This document shows, in pieces, positions 46,334-56,340 of a stretch of 64,000 bases of DNA. The notes beneath the pieces were generated by a model. It was given only the letters and a program-made list of their open reading frames with translations. It was not told where the DNA came from and ran no database searches. Within the stretch, counting starts at the first letter, position 1. Each line of letters begins with the position of its first letter. This DNA comes from Lentibacillus sp. CBA3610 (lineage in GTDB: Bacteria; Bacillota; Bacilli; Bacillales; Amphibacillaceae): positions 1,054,001 to 1,118,000 of the forward strand of contig NZ_CP035925.1 of the NCBI RefSeq assembly GCF_013373365.1, given 5' to 3'. The position numbers and the translations under genes were made by a program.

Positions 46334-47494
46334 TTACTTTAATTCCAATAGTTTATTTTTCAATTCATCTTCCATGCCGATCAATTCCTTCTCGGCCTCG
46401 TTGCGTTTTTTTCGTCCTTCCGTTTGAATCTGCATCGTTTCTTCTATAGTGTTCACCAAATTTTCCTGCGTCTGTTTCAAAGTTTCAATATCGACCAGTC
46501 CGCGTTCATTTTCTTTTGCCGTTTCGACTGAATTAGTTTGAAGCATTTCGGAATTCTTCAAAAGCAGATCATTCGTGGTTTGGGATACTTGTTTTTGTGC
46601 CTCCATGGCATGGCGCTGCCGGATCAGCGTGAGTGCAATGGCAATTTGATTCTTCCAAAGCGGGATGGCTGTCAGGATTGATGATTGGATCTTTTCCACG
46701 AGTGCCTGGTTTGTATTTTGAATAAGACGAATCTGTGGTGCTGTTTGGGTCGTGATTTGGCGGCTCAGCTTCAGATCATGCACACGCTTGTCCAGACGTT
46801 CAGCAAATTGCACCACGTCATTCACTTTTTGTACATCCATCTGATCCCCCGTCTGTTCAGTTTTACGTTTTAGCTCAGGAATAAGCTGCGTTTCCAATTC
46901 TTCACGTTTTACCTCGCCTGCTGCAATATAAATATTAAGCGCATCAAAATATTCCTTATTTTTGTCAAACACTTGTTGAAGCAAGTCATTATCTTCGGTG
47001 AGAACGCCTTTATAATTATCAAGCTTAACACTGATCCGGTCTATTTGGGCGCCGGTTTTTTGATATCTGGAAAGAATCTCATTTACAGAATTTGAAATTT
47101 TTCCGAATATACGTGATAATACACCACGTTTCTCAGGTTTTAGTTCACCCGGATTAACCTGCTCCAATTTTTTCATCAGGTCCTCCAGAATACTGCCGAT
47201 TTCATTTGTATCATTTTTTTGCACATGTTCGAGCATCGAGTGGGAAAAGTCGAGTAGTTTCGACTGTGCCTCTGTTCCGTATTGTGTAACGGACTGATAA
47301 TTATCAGGATCAATTTGCTTTGCCAGCTGCAGGGCTTTCTGGCGGCTATCTTCGGTTAACGTATCAATGAGTTTGGCCTGCTTGTCCGATTTGTAGCCGT
47401 TGTTATTCACTTGTTGATCTTGTGTCCCGAATGGGTTTGCTAATAAGTCATCATTTAAGTCATTTGAGTTCTGGAATTTATCATGTTCGTTCAT
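46334..47494 (-). CDS. yaaN: YaaN, TelA/toxic-anion-resistance family protein
   Basis: 386 residues, almost wholly helical and charged. It has the TelA-family core ([54 protein letters not shown] in pieces of the conserved block) and C-terminal coiled coil. Named for tellurite resistance in plasmids, but the Bacillus chromosomal protein has no proven role. Its start overlaps the xpaC stop by 4 bp; the xpaC-yaaN pair is conserved in Bacillus. Confidence 0.93.
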   Translation of the reverse strand: MNEHDKFQNSNDLNDDLLANPFGTQDQQVNNNGYKSDKQAKLIDTLTEDSRQKALQLAKQIDPDNYQSVTQYGTEAQSKLLDFSHSMLEHVQKNDTNEIGSILEDLMKKLEQVNPGELKPEKRGVLSRIFGKISNSVNEILSRYQKTGAQIDRISVKLDNYKGVLTEDNDLLQQVFDKNKEYFDALNIYIAAGEVKREELETQLIPELKRKTEQTGDQMDVQKVNDVVQFAERLDKRVHDLKLSRQITTQTAPQIRLIQNTNQALVEKIQSSILTAIPLWKNQIAIALTLIRQRHAMEAQKQVSQTTNDLLLKNSEMLQTNSVETAKENERGLVDIETLKQTQENLVNTIEETMQIQTEGRKKRNEAEKELIGMEDELKNKLLELK

Positions 47495-48135
47495 TTTAAT
47501 GCCTCACTTTCACGTTTACGTACTTTTTCAAATGATTGATTAGCTACATCCAGTTCAAATTGCAGTGTGTTAACATCATCATGCAGCATCACATGCAAAT
47601 CTTTTTTAACTGTTTCACTTAATCGAGTGATCGTTTGCCCTGTATCCTTCAGTGACTGATTGATTTCGTCAGAACGGGATGGCTGTGATTTCAGATAAAC
47701 ATATTTCTCCATTAATGCCACAAGTGAATCCAAATGCTTATAGTAGAATGGCTCTGCCTGGTAAAAGCGGATCGGTTCCTTTTTCGTGTTGGCATAAATT
47801 TTCCGGACTGTTACGAGTATTTCAAAGTATTTTTTGGCTTGCTGCAGATTACGGATACTGTATAATGTCCGCTGCAGACGTTTAATTTTTGCCTTTGCCT
47901 CATTAAGATTTTCTCTGATATATTTATATTCTTTCCTGGTAAGACCCTTCTGCCGCAAGTAGCGAAAAAACATGACCTCTTTTGTCAAAAAATAGCTTGC
48001 TCCCCCACCAGCGACAGCATACAAACCTGACATCAGCAAGGCCGCATCAAATGCGAAAAAACTGATTAAGCCTGTTAAAACGGCAACCGATGTCCCCATC
48101 GTTGCCCGGAAGATAAAATAAAAAAATCGTCGCAT
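47491..48135 (-). CDS. xpaC: XpaC family membrane protein
   Basis: 214 residues. Two adjacent membrane spans (residues ~13-50, [26 protein letters not shown]...) and a long cytoplasmic helical domain ([21 protein letters not shown]). It matches XpaC, named for hydrolysis of 5-bromo-4-chloroindolyl phosphate in B. subtilis, an assignment that has little mechanistic support. Co-transcribed with yaaN, suggesting a membrane-anchored complex with the TelA-like protein. Confidence 0.9.
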   Translation of the reverse strand: MRRFFYFIFRATMGTSVAVLTGLISFFAFDAALLMSGLYAVAGGGASYFLTKEVMFFRYLRQKGLTRKEYKYIRENLNEAKAKIKRLQRTLYSIRNLQQAKKYFEILVTVRKIYANTKKEPIRFYQAEPFYYKHLDSLVALMEKYVYLKSQPSRSDEINQSLKDTGQTITRLSETVKKDLHVMLHDDVNTLQFELDVANQSFEKVRKRESEALK

Positions 48136-48311
48136 ATATGTCAGCTCCTGTTACGCATAAAAAACGTTGTCACGTCTTAGAATCTCATTATGTTAGTACG
48201 TAATGTTAGTACGTAAAGCACCAGTAGAAAGTTTCATAATTCCATTTTAAACATGTTTGGTCAATTTTCCAACAAAATAATACATAACGTAACATAATTG
48301 TGGATAGAAAA

Positions 48312-48390
48312 ACTCAGACCTGGACGCGCCTTGCCAGAGGTCAGATGCCGGAAGTCAGACTTGGAGAAATCGGCGAGACAGCCGATTTCT
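48312..48390 (+). repeat. Dispersed hairpin repeat, copy B
   Basis: GAAATCGGC, 6-nt loop, GCCGATTTC (48366-48389) with a GAAGTCAGAC-type flank. It lies in the 352-bp gap between xpaC and the narI terminator, which otherwise shows no gene; direct near-repeats TTAGTACGTAA at about 48195-48220 are also there. Confidence 0.75.
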
Positions 48391-48436
48391 GTGTTAAAAC
48401 ATCACGCTGTATTTTTATACTTTTCTCTTCAAAATC

Positions 48437-48480
48437 AAAAAAGAACTGAAAGCAGGATTATCTGCTTTCAGTTCTTTTTT
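48437..48480 (-). terminator. nar operon terminator
   Basis: Perfect 19-bp stem (AAAAAAGAACTGAAAGCAG and complement) with a 6-nt loop, T-run on both sides, just after the narI stop. Confidence 0.95.
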
Positions 48481-48487
48481 CGCTGTT

Positions 48488-49183
48488 TCAGCTGCTTTTC
48501 TTTTTGTATTGTGACCTTGAACGATATTGCTGCGGAGCTCTTGCCGGATATGTTACCGGCACGCTGTAAAAATGAACCAGTGATGTAAAAGGTATTGAAG
48601 CAAACAGACCAAAACCAAGCAGCGTATGCAATTTAAAAAGGAAAGGTACACTGGTCATCAAATGGTACTGCGGATCCAATGCAAATAAACTTCTGAACCA
48701 TGGTCCAATTGATGTGCGGTAATCAAATTCCTGCGTCGTATCATTTTGAAATAACATCATATAGACACCAATCCCTGAAATGACCAAAAGTGCTATCACT
48801 GAATAGTAGTCTGAAAAACTGGCATGGACTCTGACCGGATTATATACAATTTTCCGGAACAAAAGAATGATCAGACCAGCAATGGTCATTAAGCCGGCTG
48901 TCAAACCGCCATAAAAAGCTCCGAAATGATAAACATCATCCGATACGCCAATTGCATGATAGAACTCCATCGGGATAACAATTCCCATTATATGTCCGAA
49001 GAATGCGGCAATAATACCCACATGAAAAAGCGGGGAGCCAATTCTCAGCCATTTTTTCTCAAAGAATTCAGTTGAAGGTGCTGCCCAGCTTAATTGGCGA
49101 AATGCAAAACGGTATAACAGACCTAATATCATGATAATTAAGGATGCATAAGGGAAAATAACCCACCAGAAAACTTCATTCAC
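48488..49183 (-). CDS. narI: Respiratory nitrate reductase gamma subunit (cytochrome b)
   Basis: Di-heme b membrane anchor that takes electrons from menaquinol and passes them to NarH. 231 residues, five spans. Heme-ligand histidines are in PLFHVGIIAAFFGHIMG (helix 2) and in the later KLHTLLG and SLVHFYSVP region. Start is a GTG, with GGAGTGG upstream. A large hairpin separates it from narJ. Confidence 0.96.
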   Translation of the reverse strand: MNEVFWWVIFPYASLIIMILGLLYRFAFRQLSWAAPSTEFFEKKWLRIGSPLFHVGIIAAFFGHIMGIVIPMEFYHAIGVSDDVYHFGAFYGGLTAGLMTIAGLIILLFRKIVYNPVRVHASFSDYYSVIALLVISGIGVYMMLFQNDTTQEFDYRTSIGPWFRSLFALDPQYHLMTSVPFLFKLHTLLGFGLFASIPFTSLVHFYSVPVTYPARAPQQYRSRSQYKKKSS

Positions 49184-49204
49184 ATGCCACCACTCCTTTT
49201 AATT

Positions 49205-49249
49205 AAGAACGCCTCAGCAGAAGGATTGTACCTTCTGCTGAAAGTTCTT
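49205..49249 (-). other. Hairpin in the narJ-narI spacer
   Basis: CAGCAGAAGG / CCTTCTGCTG form a perfect 10-bp stem with a 6-nt loop, and outer arms AAGAAC / GTTCTT extend it. No strong T-run follows on the minus strand, so it is more likely to stabilise or attenuate than to terminate. Confidence 0.6.
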
Positions 49250-49252
49250 TAC

Positions 49253-49855
49253 TCAGCCATACATGATTGGAAACGGCAATTCTTCCAAATCTGCTTCTTC
49301 CCGTTCGAACTCCAGCTTTGCAATTTCCTTTTTGGTTGGTTCTGGAAATACAACTTCCATTAATAGCTGCAAAAGGTTGTAATATGGGTTCTCATCAGGC
49401 AGATTTTTCATGATCCGCTGAACAGCAACCGCAAGACGTTTGATTAACCGCTCATTATCCTGACTCTCCGGTGCAACAGCGAGGAATTCAAACAGCATTG
49501 GGATATAATCTGCCAGGTCGTCATCAATCCTTTCATAGCCAGCCTGCTTGATGATATTTTGCAATCTGATAAGGGCTGCCCCCCGTTTGCTGCTGTCACC
49601 GAGTTCATGAGCAGTCAGGTAAAGACCATTTTTAGCCCGGAGATCAAAAGTTGACACATACATCTCTCTTAAATCCTGAAGTGAGAAAAGGTTAAAGATA
49701 GATACGATAGACTTCAGACGGTCGCGTAACCGTGATGTTGTCATATTGTCTTCGATGCTATCGTTAATATCTCTCAGATCACCTCTGAAATCGTCCTCAG
49801 GATACGCGAGTAAGCGGGACCCTATTACCAATAACGTGCGTTCCTGACTATCCAT
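49253..49855 (-). CDS. narJ: Nitrate reductase assembly chaperone
   Basis: 200 residues. TorD/NarJ-family helical chaperone that holds apo-NarGH while the molybdenum cofactor and Fe-S clusters are inserted. Segments LLVIGSRLLAYPEDDFRGDL, MYVSTFDLRAKNGLYLTAHE and the conserved DDLADYIPMLFEFLA are typical. Its ATG overlaps the narH stop. Confidence 0.95.
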   Translation of the reverse strand: MDSQERTLLVIGSRLLAYPEDDFRGDLRDINDSIEDNMTTSRLRDRLKSIVSIFNLFSLQDLREMYVSTFDLRAKNGLYLTAHELGDSSKRGAALIRLQNIIKQAGYERIDDDLADYIPMLFEFLAVAPESQDNERLIKRLAVAVQRIMKNLPDENPYYNLLQLLMEVVFPEPTKKEIAKLEFEREEADLEELPFPIMYG

Positions 49856-51348
49856 TATCTGTTACCTCCGATAAGGGATGCCATACCTTCCGGCGGTGCA
49901 AGATCCTCAAGACTGCACGCTCCTTGCTGGTAATAGAGATCATCATCCATTTCCCTTCTGCCGGTCGGGATAACAAATCGTTCATTATATTTGGCAATGC
50001 CCAGCAGACGAGCCATGTCTTCAAGTTCTTCAGGTGTTGTATTGGCTTCTTTCAGCAGTTCACTTTCTCTGAATTCATCGACACCGCCTACTGTTTTTCC
50101 GCGCATATGCACCCGCATAGCTGTTAATTTAAGCAATACTTTACGGATGAGTTCGGTGTCATCAGCCGCCAGAATCGAAGCAAGATACTCTACCGGAATC
50201 CGCATTTGGTCGATAGCCGGGATATAGCCATCTGTATCCAGATCATCTTCGTTTGTAATATGATTCATAATTGGACTGAGCGGCGGTACGTACCAAACCA
50301 TTGGCAGTGTACGATATTCCGGATGTAATGGCAGAGCGATTTTCCATTTAATCGCCATTTTATAGATTGGTGAATTTTGTGCGCCTTCAATCCACTCATC
50401 ATTGATCCCCGCTTTACGTGCTTCTTCAATCACCTCAGGATCAAATGGATCAAGGAATACAGATAGTTGCGATTCATACAGATCTTGTGGATCCTCAACA
50501 GAAGCTGCCTCTTTTACGCGATCCGCATCGTACAACACGACACCGATATAGCGGATTCTTCCGACACATGTTTCTGAACAAATTGTCGGCATTCCTGCCT
50601 CAGTCCGTGGATAGCAGAAGTTACATTTTTCGGCTTTGTGTGTATTCCAGTTATAGTACACTTTGTGATACGGGCATCCGCTCATGCAAAAACGCCAGCC
50701 GCGGCATGCTTCCTGGTCAACCAGAACAATGCCATCTTCATCGCGTTTGTACAGTGCACCTGATGGGCATGAAGCAACACATGACGGGTTCAGGCAATGT
50801 TCACAGATTCTCGGTAAATACATCATAAATGTTTTTTCATATTCCAATGAAATATGTTCCTGCAGTTTTTCGACAGTCGGATCCTGTGATACGGTTTCAG
50901 TGCCGCCTGCCAGGTCATCATCCCAGTTCGATCCCCATTCCGGTTTGTCGATATACTCACCTGTGATAGCGGACTTTGGACGGGCTACAGGCAAATTTTC
51001 GCTCTTAGGACTATCGATTAAATGTTCATAGTTATATGTCCACGGCTCATAATAATCATCCATTGTCGCCATGTCCGGATTGTAAAAAATGTTTAATAGC
51101 TTGGAAATGGGTCCTCCGGCTTTAAGCTGCAGTTTTCCATTTTTAAGTGTCCATCCGCCTTTAAACCGTTCTGTATCCTCCCAGCGTTTTGGATAACCGG
51201 TGCCTGGACGGGTTTCCACATTATTGAACCACATGTATTCGGTTCCCGGCCGGTTGGTCCACGTATTTTTACACGTTACAGAACAGGTGTGACAGCCGAT
51301 ACACTTATCCAAATGCATTACCATTGCGACTTGTGCTTTAATTTTCAA
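49855..51348 (-). CDS. narH: Respiratory nitrate reductase beta subunit (Fe-S)
   Basis: 497 residues. Electron-transfer subunit with four clusters, ligated by CIGCHTCSVTCKNTW, CEHCLNPSCVASCPSG, CRGWRFCMSGCPYHK (Trp marks the [3Fe-4S] site) and CNFCYP...CSETC. Overlaps narG by 11 bp at its start and narJ at its end, so translation is coupled. Membrane-bound on the cytoplasmic side via NarI. Confidence 0.97.
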   Translation of the reverse strand: MKIKAQVAMVMHLDKCIGCHTCSVTCKNTWTNRPGTEYMWFNNVETRPGTGYPKRWEDTERFKGGWTLKNGKLQLKAGGPISKLLNIFYNPDMATMDDYYEPWTYNYEHLIDSPKSENLPVARPKSAITGEYIDKPEWGSNWDDDLAGGTETVSQDPTVEKLQEHISLEYEKTFMMYLPRICEHCLNPSCVASCPSGALYKRDEDGIVLVDQEACRGWRFCMSGCPYHKVYYNWNTHKAEKCNFCYPRTEAGMPTICSETCVGRIRYIGVVLYDADRVKEAASVEDPQDLYESQLSVFLDPFDPEVIEEARKAGINDEWIEGAQNSPIYKMAIKWKIALPLHPEYRTLPMVWYVPPLSPIMNHITNEDDLDTDGYIPAIDQMRIPVEYLASILAADDTELIRKVLLKLTAMRVHMRGKTVGGVDEFRESELLKEANTTPEELEDMARLLGIAKYNERFVIPTGRREMDDDLYYQQGACSLEDLAPPEGMASLIGGNR

Positions 51349-54300
51349 GCCAATCTACCTCCTTTAAAGCTCTGATGACCGCTATTGTATCCCGTTGATG
51401 GCCAGTCGGTCCGTAATAGTTAAAACCATAGCTTAATTGTGAATAGCCACCAATCATATGTGTCCCTTTAAGTGTCACACGGGTTACACTGTTATGGGTT
51501 CCACCACGCTTTTTGCCGCCGTTTTTAGTGATGGATGTTGCCGGTACGCCTAATGTCCGGTCCTGTGCGTGGTACATATAGGCCATGCCTTTTGGTATCC
51601 TGTAAGTTACAACGACTCTTGCTGCAATCGCACCATTACGGTTGTAGACTTCAACAAAATCATTATCCTTAAGATCAATGGAATGGGCATCATCTTCATT
51701 CATCCAGATGGTCTGCCATCCTCTGAACAGTTGTGACATAGGGGTTGTATCCGTAAACATCGTATGGATTCCCCATTTTTGATGTGGCGTCAAATATCTG
51801 ACCGTAATTGATTTGTTGTCATTCTCCTCTACGCCTTCCTCTTTTTTCAGGAATGGCCCGAAGCGTAATGGTGGTAAATACAATGGCAGTCCTTCGCCAT
51901 AATCAAGCATCATTTCATGATCAAGATAAAAACTTTGCCTTCCGGTAAGCGTCCGCCACGGAATGTTATATTCGGTGTTAACGGTAAATGGTGAATAACG
52001 CCGATGATCCTTTTCCAAACCGCTCCATACCGGAGTTGAAATGGCATTGCGCGGCTGAATGCTCAAATCTCTCAGTGTGTGATCTTCCTCTGCACGTGGC
52101 TTCGCAATGTCCTCCAGTTTTTGTCCTGTTTTGGCTTCGAGTGATTTCCATCCGGCAACAGCTCTTTTGCCGTTAGTCGCACCGGACATCGCCAGAATGG
52201 CATTGATAGCCTGTTCGTCCGTGTATAAATCCGGACGACCTTTTCCAATGCCGTCACGCCTCGATTTACCGAGCCTGGTCTCCAGTTCTTCATAGACTTC
52301 TTCACCCGGTATTGTGACACCTTTACCGCCATAGCCGTTTTTGATTAAAGGTCCAATTGTGGTCATTTTTTGATAAACATTCGGATAATCGCGTTCGACC
52401 ACTTTCAGGCTTGGCATCGTTTTGCCTGGAATAGCCTCAACTTCACCTTTGCGCCAGTCTTTCACTTTACCGAGCGATTGGGCAATTTCACCAGGTGAAT
52501 CATGGCCAAGCGGTGATGCTACAATTTCTTCCGTTTTCGGTAGATGTTTTTCTGCCAGCTCTGAAAATACTTTACCGATTTCACGGAATGTATTCCAGTC
52601 ACTTTTAGCTTCCCACGGCGGTGAAATAGCTGCATTGAACGGATGGACGAATGGATGTAAATCCGTACTGCTGATATCATTTTTTTCATACCAAGTTGCT
52701 GCCGGCAGGACAATATCGGAAAACAGGCCTGAACTAGTCATTCGAAAGTCAACACTTACTAATAAATCTGCTTTCCCGGTAGGTGCCTCACCTTCTGTAT
52801 TAACCGTTTCCGGCTGCCATGAATTTTCCGGTTCAGCCAACACCTGATTGTCACCGCCAACCAGATGTTTGACAAAAAACTCATGTCCTTTGCCACTGTC
52901 ACCAAGCAGGTTGGAACGCCAATTAAAAAATACTCTTGGGAAGTTTCTTGGGTCGTCAGGATTTTCGATTGCCCAATCGATTTGTTCATCTTTGATTTGC
53001 CCGACAACATCATCAATAATCTCCTGTTCAGTTTGTGCTCCCCTCTCACGACTTTCCTTTACGAGATCAATAGAGTTTTGGGAAAACTGCGGATATGATG
53101 GAAGCCAGCCCAATCTTGCAGCCAGTGCATTTAAATCAGCTGGATGCATCGCATTATATTTACTTCCCCATTCTGTTAGCTCAGGTTCTTCCGGTATTTC
53201 TTCATAACGGAACTGATCGGTTATGAAATAAAAGTAAGATGTGCCGTTTTGGTGCCGCGGCGGTTTTTGCCAGTCGCCTGCAAACGCCACTTGCTGCCAG
53301 CCTTCCTGAGGCCGAACCTTTTCCTGGCCGACATAATGTGCCCATCCGCCACCATTGACACCTTGTGAACCTGTTAACAATACGAGATTCAGAATAGCGC
53401 GATAGATTTGGTCACTATGAAACCAGTGATTGGTTCCGCCACCCATGGCAATCATTGATTTCCCTTTTGTACGTTCAGCATTGTCCGCAAATTCTCTGGC
53501 TACCTTGATCACATGGTTTTTATTTACCCCTGTAATGGATTCCTGCCACGCCGGTGTGTATGGTTTCGGATCGTCATAGTCTGCCGGATAGTCACCTGGC
53601 AGGTTCCGGTCAATACCTGTATGTGCCATCATCAGATCATAGACAGTCGTTACTTTTACGGTATTACCGTCAGCATCCTGAATGTGTTTGACAGGGACCC
53701 CGCGTTTGACAATATCGCCTTCCTTTTCTGCAAAATAAGGAAAGCTTACCATCACCGTTTCATCTGATTTGTCTATGAAACTAAGTTCCGGATCAATCAA
53801 ACTGCCATCCTCTTTATCTAATTGAAGATTCCAATTGCTGCCGTCATCCCAGCGGAAGCCCATACTGCCATTCGGCGCTGTCAGTTGACTCGCCTGGGAA
53901 TCCCATACTAATGTTTTCCATTCACCGAGGTCATGCGCGTCATTTATGTCGGATGCACGCAGGAAGCGGTCACTGCGGTATTCATCATTTTGTTCATTCA
54001 CGGTAACTAAGTATGGCAAGTCGGTGAACTTCTTGGCGTAATCTATAAAATAAGGTGTCTCTTTATCAACATAAAATTCTTTTAAAATAACATGGGTCAT
54101 CGCCATAGCAAGTGCTCCATCAGTTCCGGCCTTTGCAGGAAGCCAGATGTCAGCAAATTTTTCATATTCTGCGTAGTCCGGACTGACACCGACGACTTTG
54201 GTACCGTTATACCTTGCTTCCACCATAAAATGTGCATCAGGTGTACGGGTTTGCGGCAGGTTAGTTCCCCAAATGATAAAGTATTTGGAGTTGTACCAGT

Positions 54301-55036
54301 CAGCACTTTCCGGTACGTCTGTCTGCTCACCCCATACTTGAGGAGAAGCTGGCGGTAAATCAGCGTACCAGTCGTAAAAGCTTAAAATTGTTCCACCGAT
54401 TAACGATAGAAAACGGGTCCCAGCTGAATAGCTGATCATTGACATTGCCGGGATTGGACTGAATCCGGCAACACGATCAGGTCCATATTTCCTGATCGTT
54501 TGGATGCTGGCACTGGCAATCATTTCGGACATGTCCTGCCAGGTTGCCCGTACGAAACCGCCTTTTCCGCGAGCCCGTACATATTGCTCACGCTTCTCAG
54601 GGTTCGTGACGATGTTTTCCCACGCTTGTACCGGGTCATTGCTGTTAGCACGCTCTTCTTTCCATAACTCATATAAGTCACTGCGCACATATGGATATTT
54701 GACCCGGATTGGGCTGTAAGTATACCAGGAAAAACTTGCTCCCCTTGGACATCCGCGTGGTTCGTATTCCGGAAAATCATCACCTGTGCTTGGATAGTCT
54801 GTCTGCTGCGTTTCGGACGTGATGATGCCGTCTTTAACATAAATTTTCCAGCTGCATGAACCAGTACAGTTCACACCGTGTGTTGAACGTACAACTTTAT
54901 CATGCTGCCACCTTCTCCGGTATATATCTTCTGAATCACGCGGGCGCGGGCTTTCCTCAGTCCAGCCCTCATTCAGTTTGTTTCCGGTTTTGACGTGCTT
55001 CAATTTTTCAAATAATTTATTTGTGTTTTTTCTCAC
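51338..55036 (-). CDS. narG: Respiratory nitrate reductase alpha subunit (molybdenum)
   Basis: Reduces nitrate to nitrite at a bis-MGD molybdenum site, cytoplasmic face. About 1232-1238 residues. GTG 55036 has AGGGGG 9 bp upstream and is preferred; ATG 55054 is in frame but lies over that site. The FS0 cluster motif HGVNCTGSCSWKIYVKDG is at residues ~53-70, and NLPQTRTPDAHFMVEARYNG and YYGPTGHQRDT near the end are typical of NarG. The start overlaps the stop of the 97-residue gene upstream. Confidence 0.97.
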   Translation of the reverse strand: MRKNTNKLFEKLKHVKTGNKLNEGWTEESPRPRDSEDIYRRRWQHDKVVRSTHGVNCTGSCSWKIYVKDGIITSETQQTDYPSTGDDFPEYEPRGCPRGASFSWYTYSPIRVKYPYVRSDLYELWKEERANSNDPVQAWENIVTNPEKREQYVRARGKGGFVRATWQDMSEMIASASIQTIRKYGPDRVAGFSPIPAMSMISYSAGTRFLSLIGGTILSFYDWYADLPPASPQVWGEQTDVPESADWYNSKYFIIWGTNLPQTRTPDAHFMVEARYNGTKVVGVSPDYAEYEKFADIWLPAKAGTDGALAMAMTHVILKEFYVDKETPYFIDYAKKFTDLPYLVTVNEQNDEYRSDRFLRASDINDAHDLGEWKTLVWDSQASQLTAPNGSMGFRWDDGSNWNLQLDKEDGSLIDPELSFIDKSDETVMVSFPYFAEKEGDIVKRGVPVKHIQDADGNTVKVTTVYDLMMAHTGIDRNLPGDYPADYDDPKPYTPAWQESITGVNKNHVIKVAREFADNAERTKGKSMIAMGGGTNHWFHSDQIYRAILNLVLLTGSQGVNGGGWAHYVGQEKVRPQEGWQQVAFAGDWQKPPRHQNGTSYFYFITDQFRYEEIPEEPELTEWGSKYNAMHPADLNALAARLGWLPSYPQFSQNSIDLVKESRERGAQTEQEIIDDVVGQIKDEQIDWAIENPDDPRNFPRVFFNWRSNLLGDSGKGHEFFVKHLVGGDNQVLAEPENSWQPETVNTEGEAPTGKADLLVSVDFRMTSSGLFSDIVLPAATWYEKNDISSTDLHPFVHPFNAAISPPWEAKSDWNTFREIGKVFSELAEKHLPKTEEIVASPLGHDSPGEIAQSLGKVKDWRKGEVEAIPGKTMPSLKVVERDYPNVYQKMTTIGPLIKNGYGGKGVTIPGEEVYEELETRLGKSRRDGIGKGRPDLYTDEQAINAILAMSGATNGKRAVAGWKSLEAKTGQKLEDIAKPRAEEDHTLRDLSIQPRNAISTPVWSGLEKDHRRYSPFTVNTEYNIPWRTLTGRQSFYLDHEMMLDYGEGLPLYLPPLRFGPFLKKEEGVEENDNKSITVRYLTPHQKWGIHTMFTDTTPMSQLFRGWQTIWMNEDDAHSIDLKDNDFVEVYNRNGAIAARVVVTYRIPKGMAYMYHAQDRTLGVPATSITKNGGKKRGGTHNSVTRVTLKGTHMIGGYSQLSYGFNYYGPTGHQRDTIAVIRALKEVDWLEN

Positions 55037-55310
55037 CTGATCCATCCCCCTCATATTGAGCTTCGATTGGATTGAATCTGTCTCCTAATATCCGGAAGCT
55101 GCCTTCTCCTTCTTCCAGCTCTTCAAGAAATACTTTGAAATTTGGCACATTGGAGGCAACCAGTATTAACCGTTCCAATGTTTCGTACGACTTAACGTCA
55201 TAAATAGCTTCTATAATTTTTGGAGGAATATCACCAAACCGCATTTTAAGAATAGAAAGCAAATCCTCACGATCCTGGACAATATTTGCTTCATCTTCAA
55301 ATAAAAACAA
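55017..55310 (-). CDS. Small acidic protein of the nar operon, DUF4351-like motif, unknown function
   Basis: 97 residues, very acidic. The central stretch LLSILKMRFGDIPPKIIEAIYDVKSYETLERLI resembles the helical RFG-x-P repeat seen at the C-terminus of Rpn/DUF4351-type proteins, here without a nuclease domain. It overlaps the narG start, so it is translationally coupled to narG. I do not know a matching gene in B. subtilis. A role in nitrate reductase assembly or regulation is suggested only by context. Confidence 0.75.
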   Translation of the reverse strand: MFLFEDEANIVQDREDLLSILKMRFGDIPPKIIEAIYDVKSYETLERLILVASNVPNFKVFLEELEEGEGSFRILGDRFNPIEAQYEGDGSGEKKHK

Positions 55311-55349
55311 TCTTAAAGCCCCCTTTCGATGAGAAGTTCCTTGACGTTT

Positions 55350-55673
55350 CTATGTTGGCCTCATCATCTTAAAGTAATCGGCAATCATAACTTCTTTACA
55401 GGCATCTCCAAGTTCTTCTATAAATCCGGATTCATCAGTATCCATTTTTTCAATGGCTTCACTTGAAAAATGCTTTGATTTTCGATGTGAAAACCCATCA
55501 CCGAAGTAAATGATGACCTGATAACCTGAATCCTCGGTTACTGCTTTTGCCTGGATATCATAGGGATGAATGTTATGTTGTTCTTCCAATTGTTTGGTTA
55601 TTTCATTATATAAATTTGGCAAAATGATTCGCATAGGTTGCTCACGCCCGGATGATGTTTCATCAAAGCTCAA
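55350..55673 (-). CDS. Unknown 107-residue protein of the nar operon
   Basis: Starts at TTG 55673 with TTGGAGGTG 7-8 bp upstream. The protein is mixed alpha/beta (MRIILPNLYNEITKQLEEQHNIHPYDI ... YQVIIYFGDGFSHRKSKHFSSEAI) with no cysteines and no membrane span. Family not recognised. It sits between the hemerythrin gene and the DUF4351-like gene with short gaps (~35-40 bp), all under the Fnr box at 56247. Confidence 0.75.
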   Translation of the reverse strand: MSFDETSSGREQPMRIILPNLYNEITKQLEEQHNIHPYDIQAKAVTEDSGYQVIIYFGDGFSHRKSKHFSSEAIEKMDTDESGFIEELGDACKEVMIADYFKMMRPT

Positions 55674-55707
55674 TGCATTTCACCTCCAAGTTAAAATATT
55701 ATCTCAA

Positions 55708-56124
55708 TCAGTGATCAGGGAGTACTTCCATTTCCTTCTCATTATGCAATTCATCAACAATAATCAGGGACTGGAAACGTTGTATGATCGCATCGTTTAT
55801 ACCATTCTCAGGAAGATCCTGTTTAATTTCACTGACAATGATTCGTAATAAATCATGATCGCGTGTCAAAGCGACAATATCGTCTTTTACTTCCGGGTTT
55901 TCCTCCACCAGATCTTTATATAACCCTTCTTCCTCCGCGTCTGCGTGGGCAAGTGTTCGTGTTTCCCATTGTTCAACAAGAACGTATGCTAATTCCAATG
56001 CTTCCTCTTTCTGATTATTTTGGTGAAGATTGTCGAGCATGTTTGTTAATTCGATGGCTTCATTTAATGCTGCTTCATGAATAGCACTATGACTGTCTGC
56101 ATGTTTTAAGGCAGGACCAGACAT
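55708..56124 (-). CDS. Hemerythrin-like HHE domain protein, first gene of the nar operon
   Basis: 138 residues after GAGGAGGTGAAATA. Helical bundle with His12/His16, His60 with Glu65 (HADAEEEGLY), His90 and His127/Glu131 placed for a di-iron site. Related single-domain proteins bind O2 or NO or help repair Fe-S clusters (YtfE/ScdA family, though that is larger). Leading a nitrate-reductase operon, a role in nitric-oxide or oxygen handling during nitrate respiration is plausible but unproven. Confidence 0.85.
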   Translation of the reverse strand: MSGPALKHADSHSAIHEAALNEAIELTNMLDNLHQNNQKEEALELAYVLVEQWETRTLAHADAEEEGLYKDLVEENPEVKDDIVALTRDHDLLRIIVSEIKQDLPENGINDAIIQRFQSLIIVDELHNEKEMEVLPDH

Positions 56125-56219
56125 TATTTCACCTCCTCTTTGCAGTCAAGCTGAAATATCACCATTGGCAGGTGCTTCTTATTGTTTTTCAGCATATCAT
56201 GCAGTCAAATGAGTAACAA

Positions 56220-56262
56220 TTAATATCTCAACAAGATTTAAACTTATGTGATAATTATCACG
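56220..56262 (-). promoter_or_regulatory. Fnr-dependent promoter of the nar operon
   Basis: TGTGATAATTATCACG at 56247-56262 matches the Fnr box TGTGA-N6-TCACA except its last base. On the minus strand TATTAA (56225-56220) has its centre 32 bp from the box centre, which is the class II arrangement (box at -41.5). It lies ~120 bp before the hemerythrin start. Confidence 0.75.
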
Positions 56263-56340
56263 GAATTTTAGTAACAGGATTGTCGAAAATTCATTTGATT
56301 TATGACATATTTTTTGGTATAAGGGTAAAAATTGGATAGT

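Noticed and set aside
52422-52847. 141-codon open frame opposite narG
   Set aside because: It is the antisense frame of a strongly conserved gene with no ribosome site of its own.
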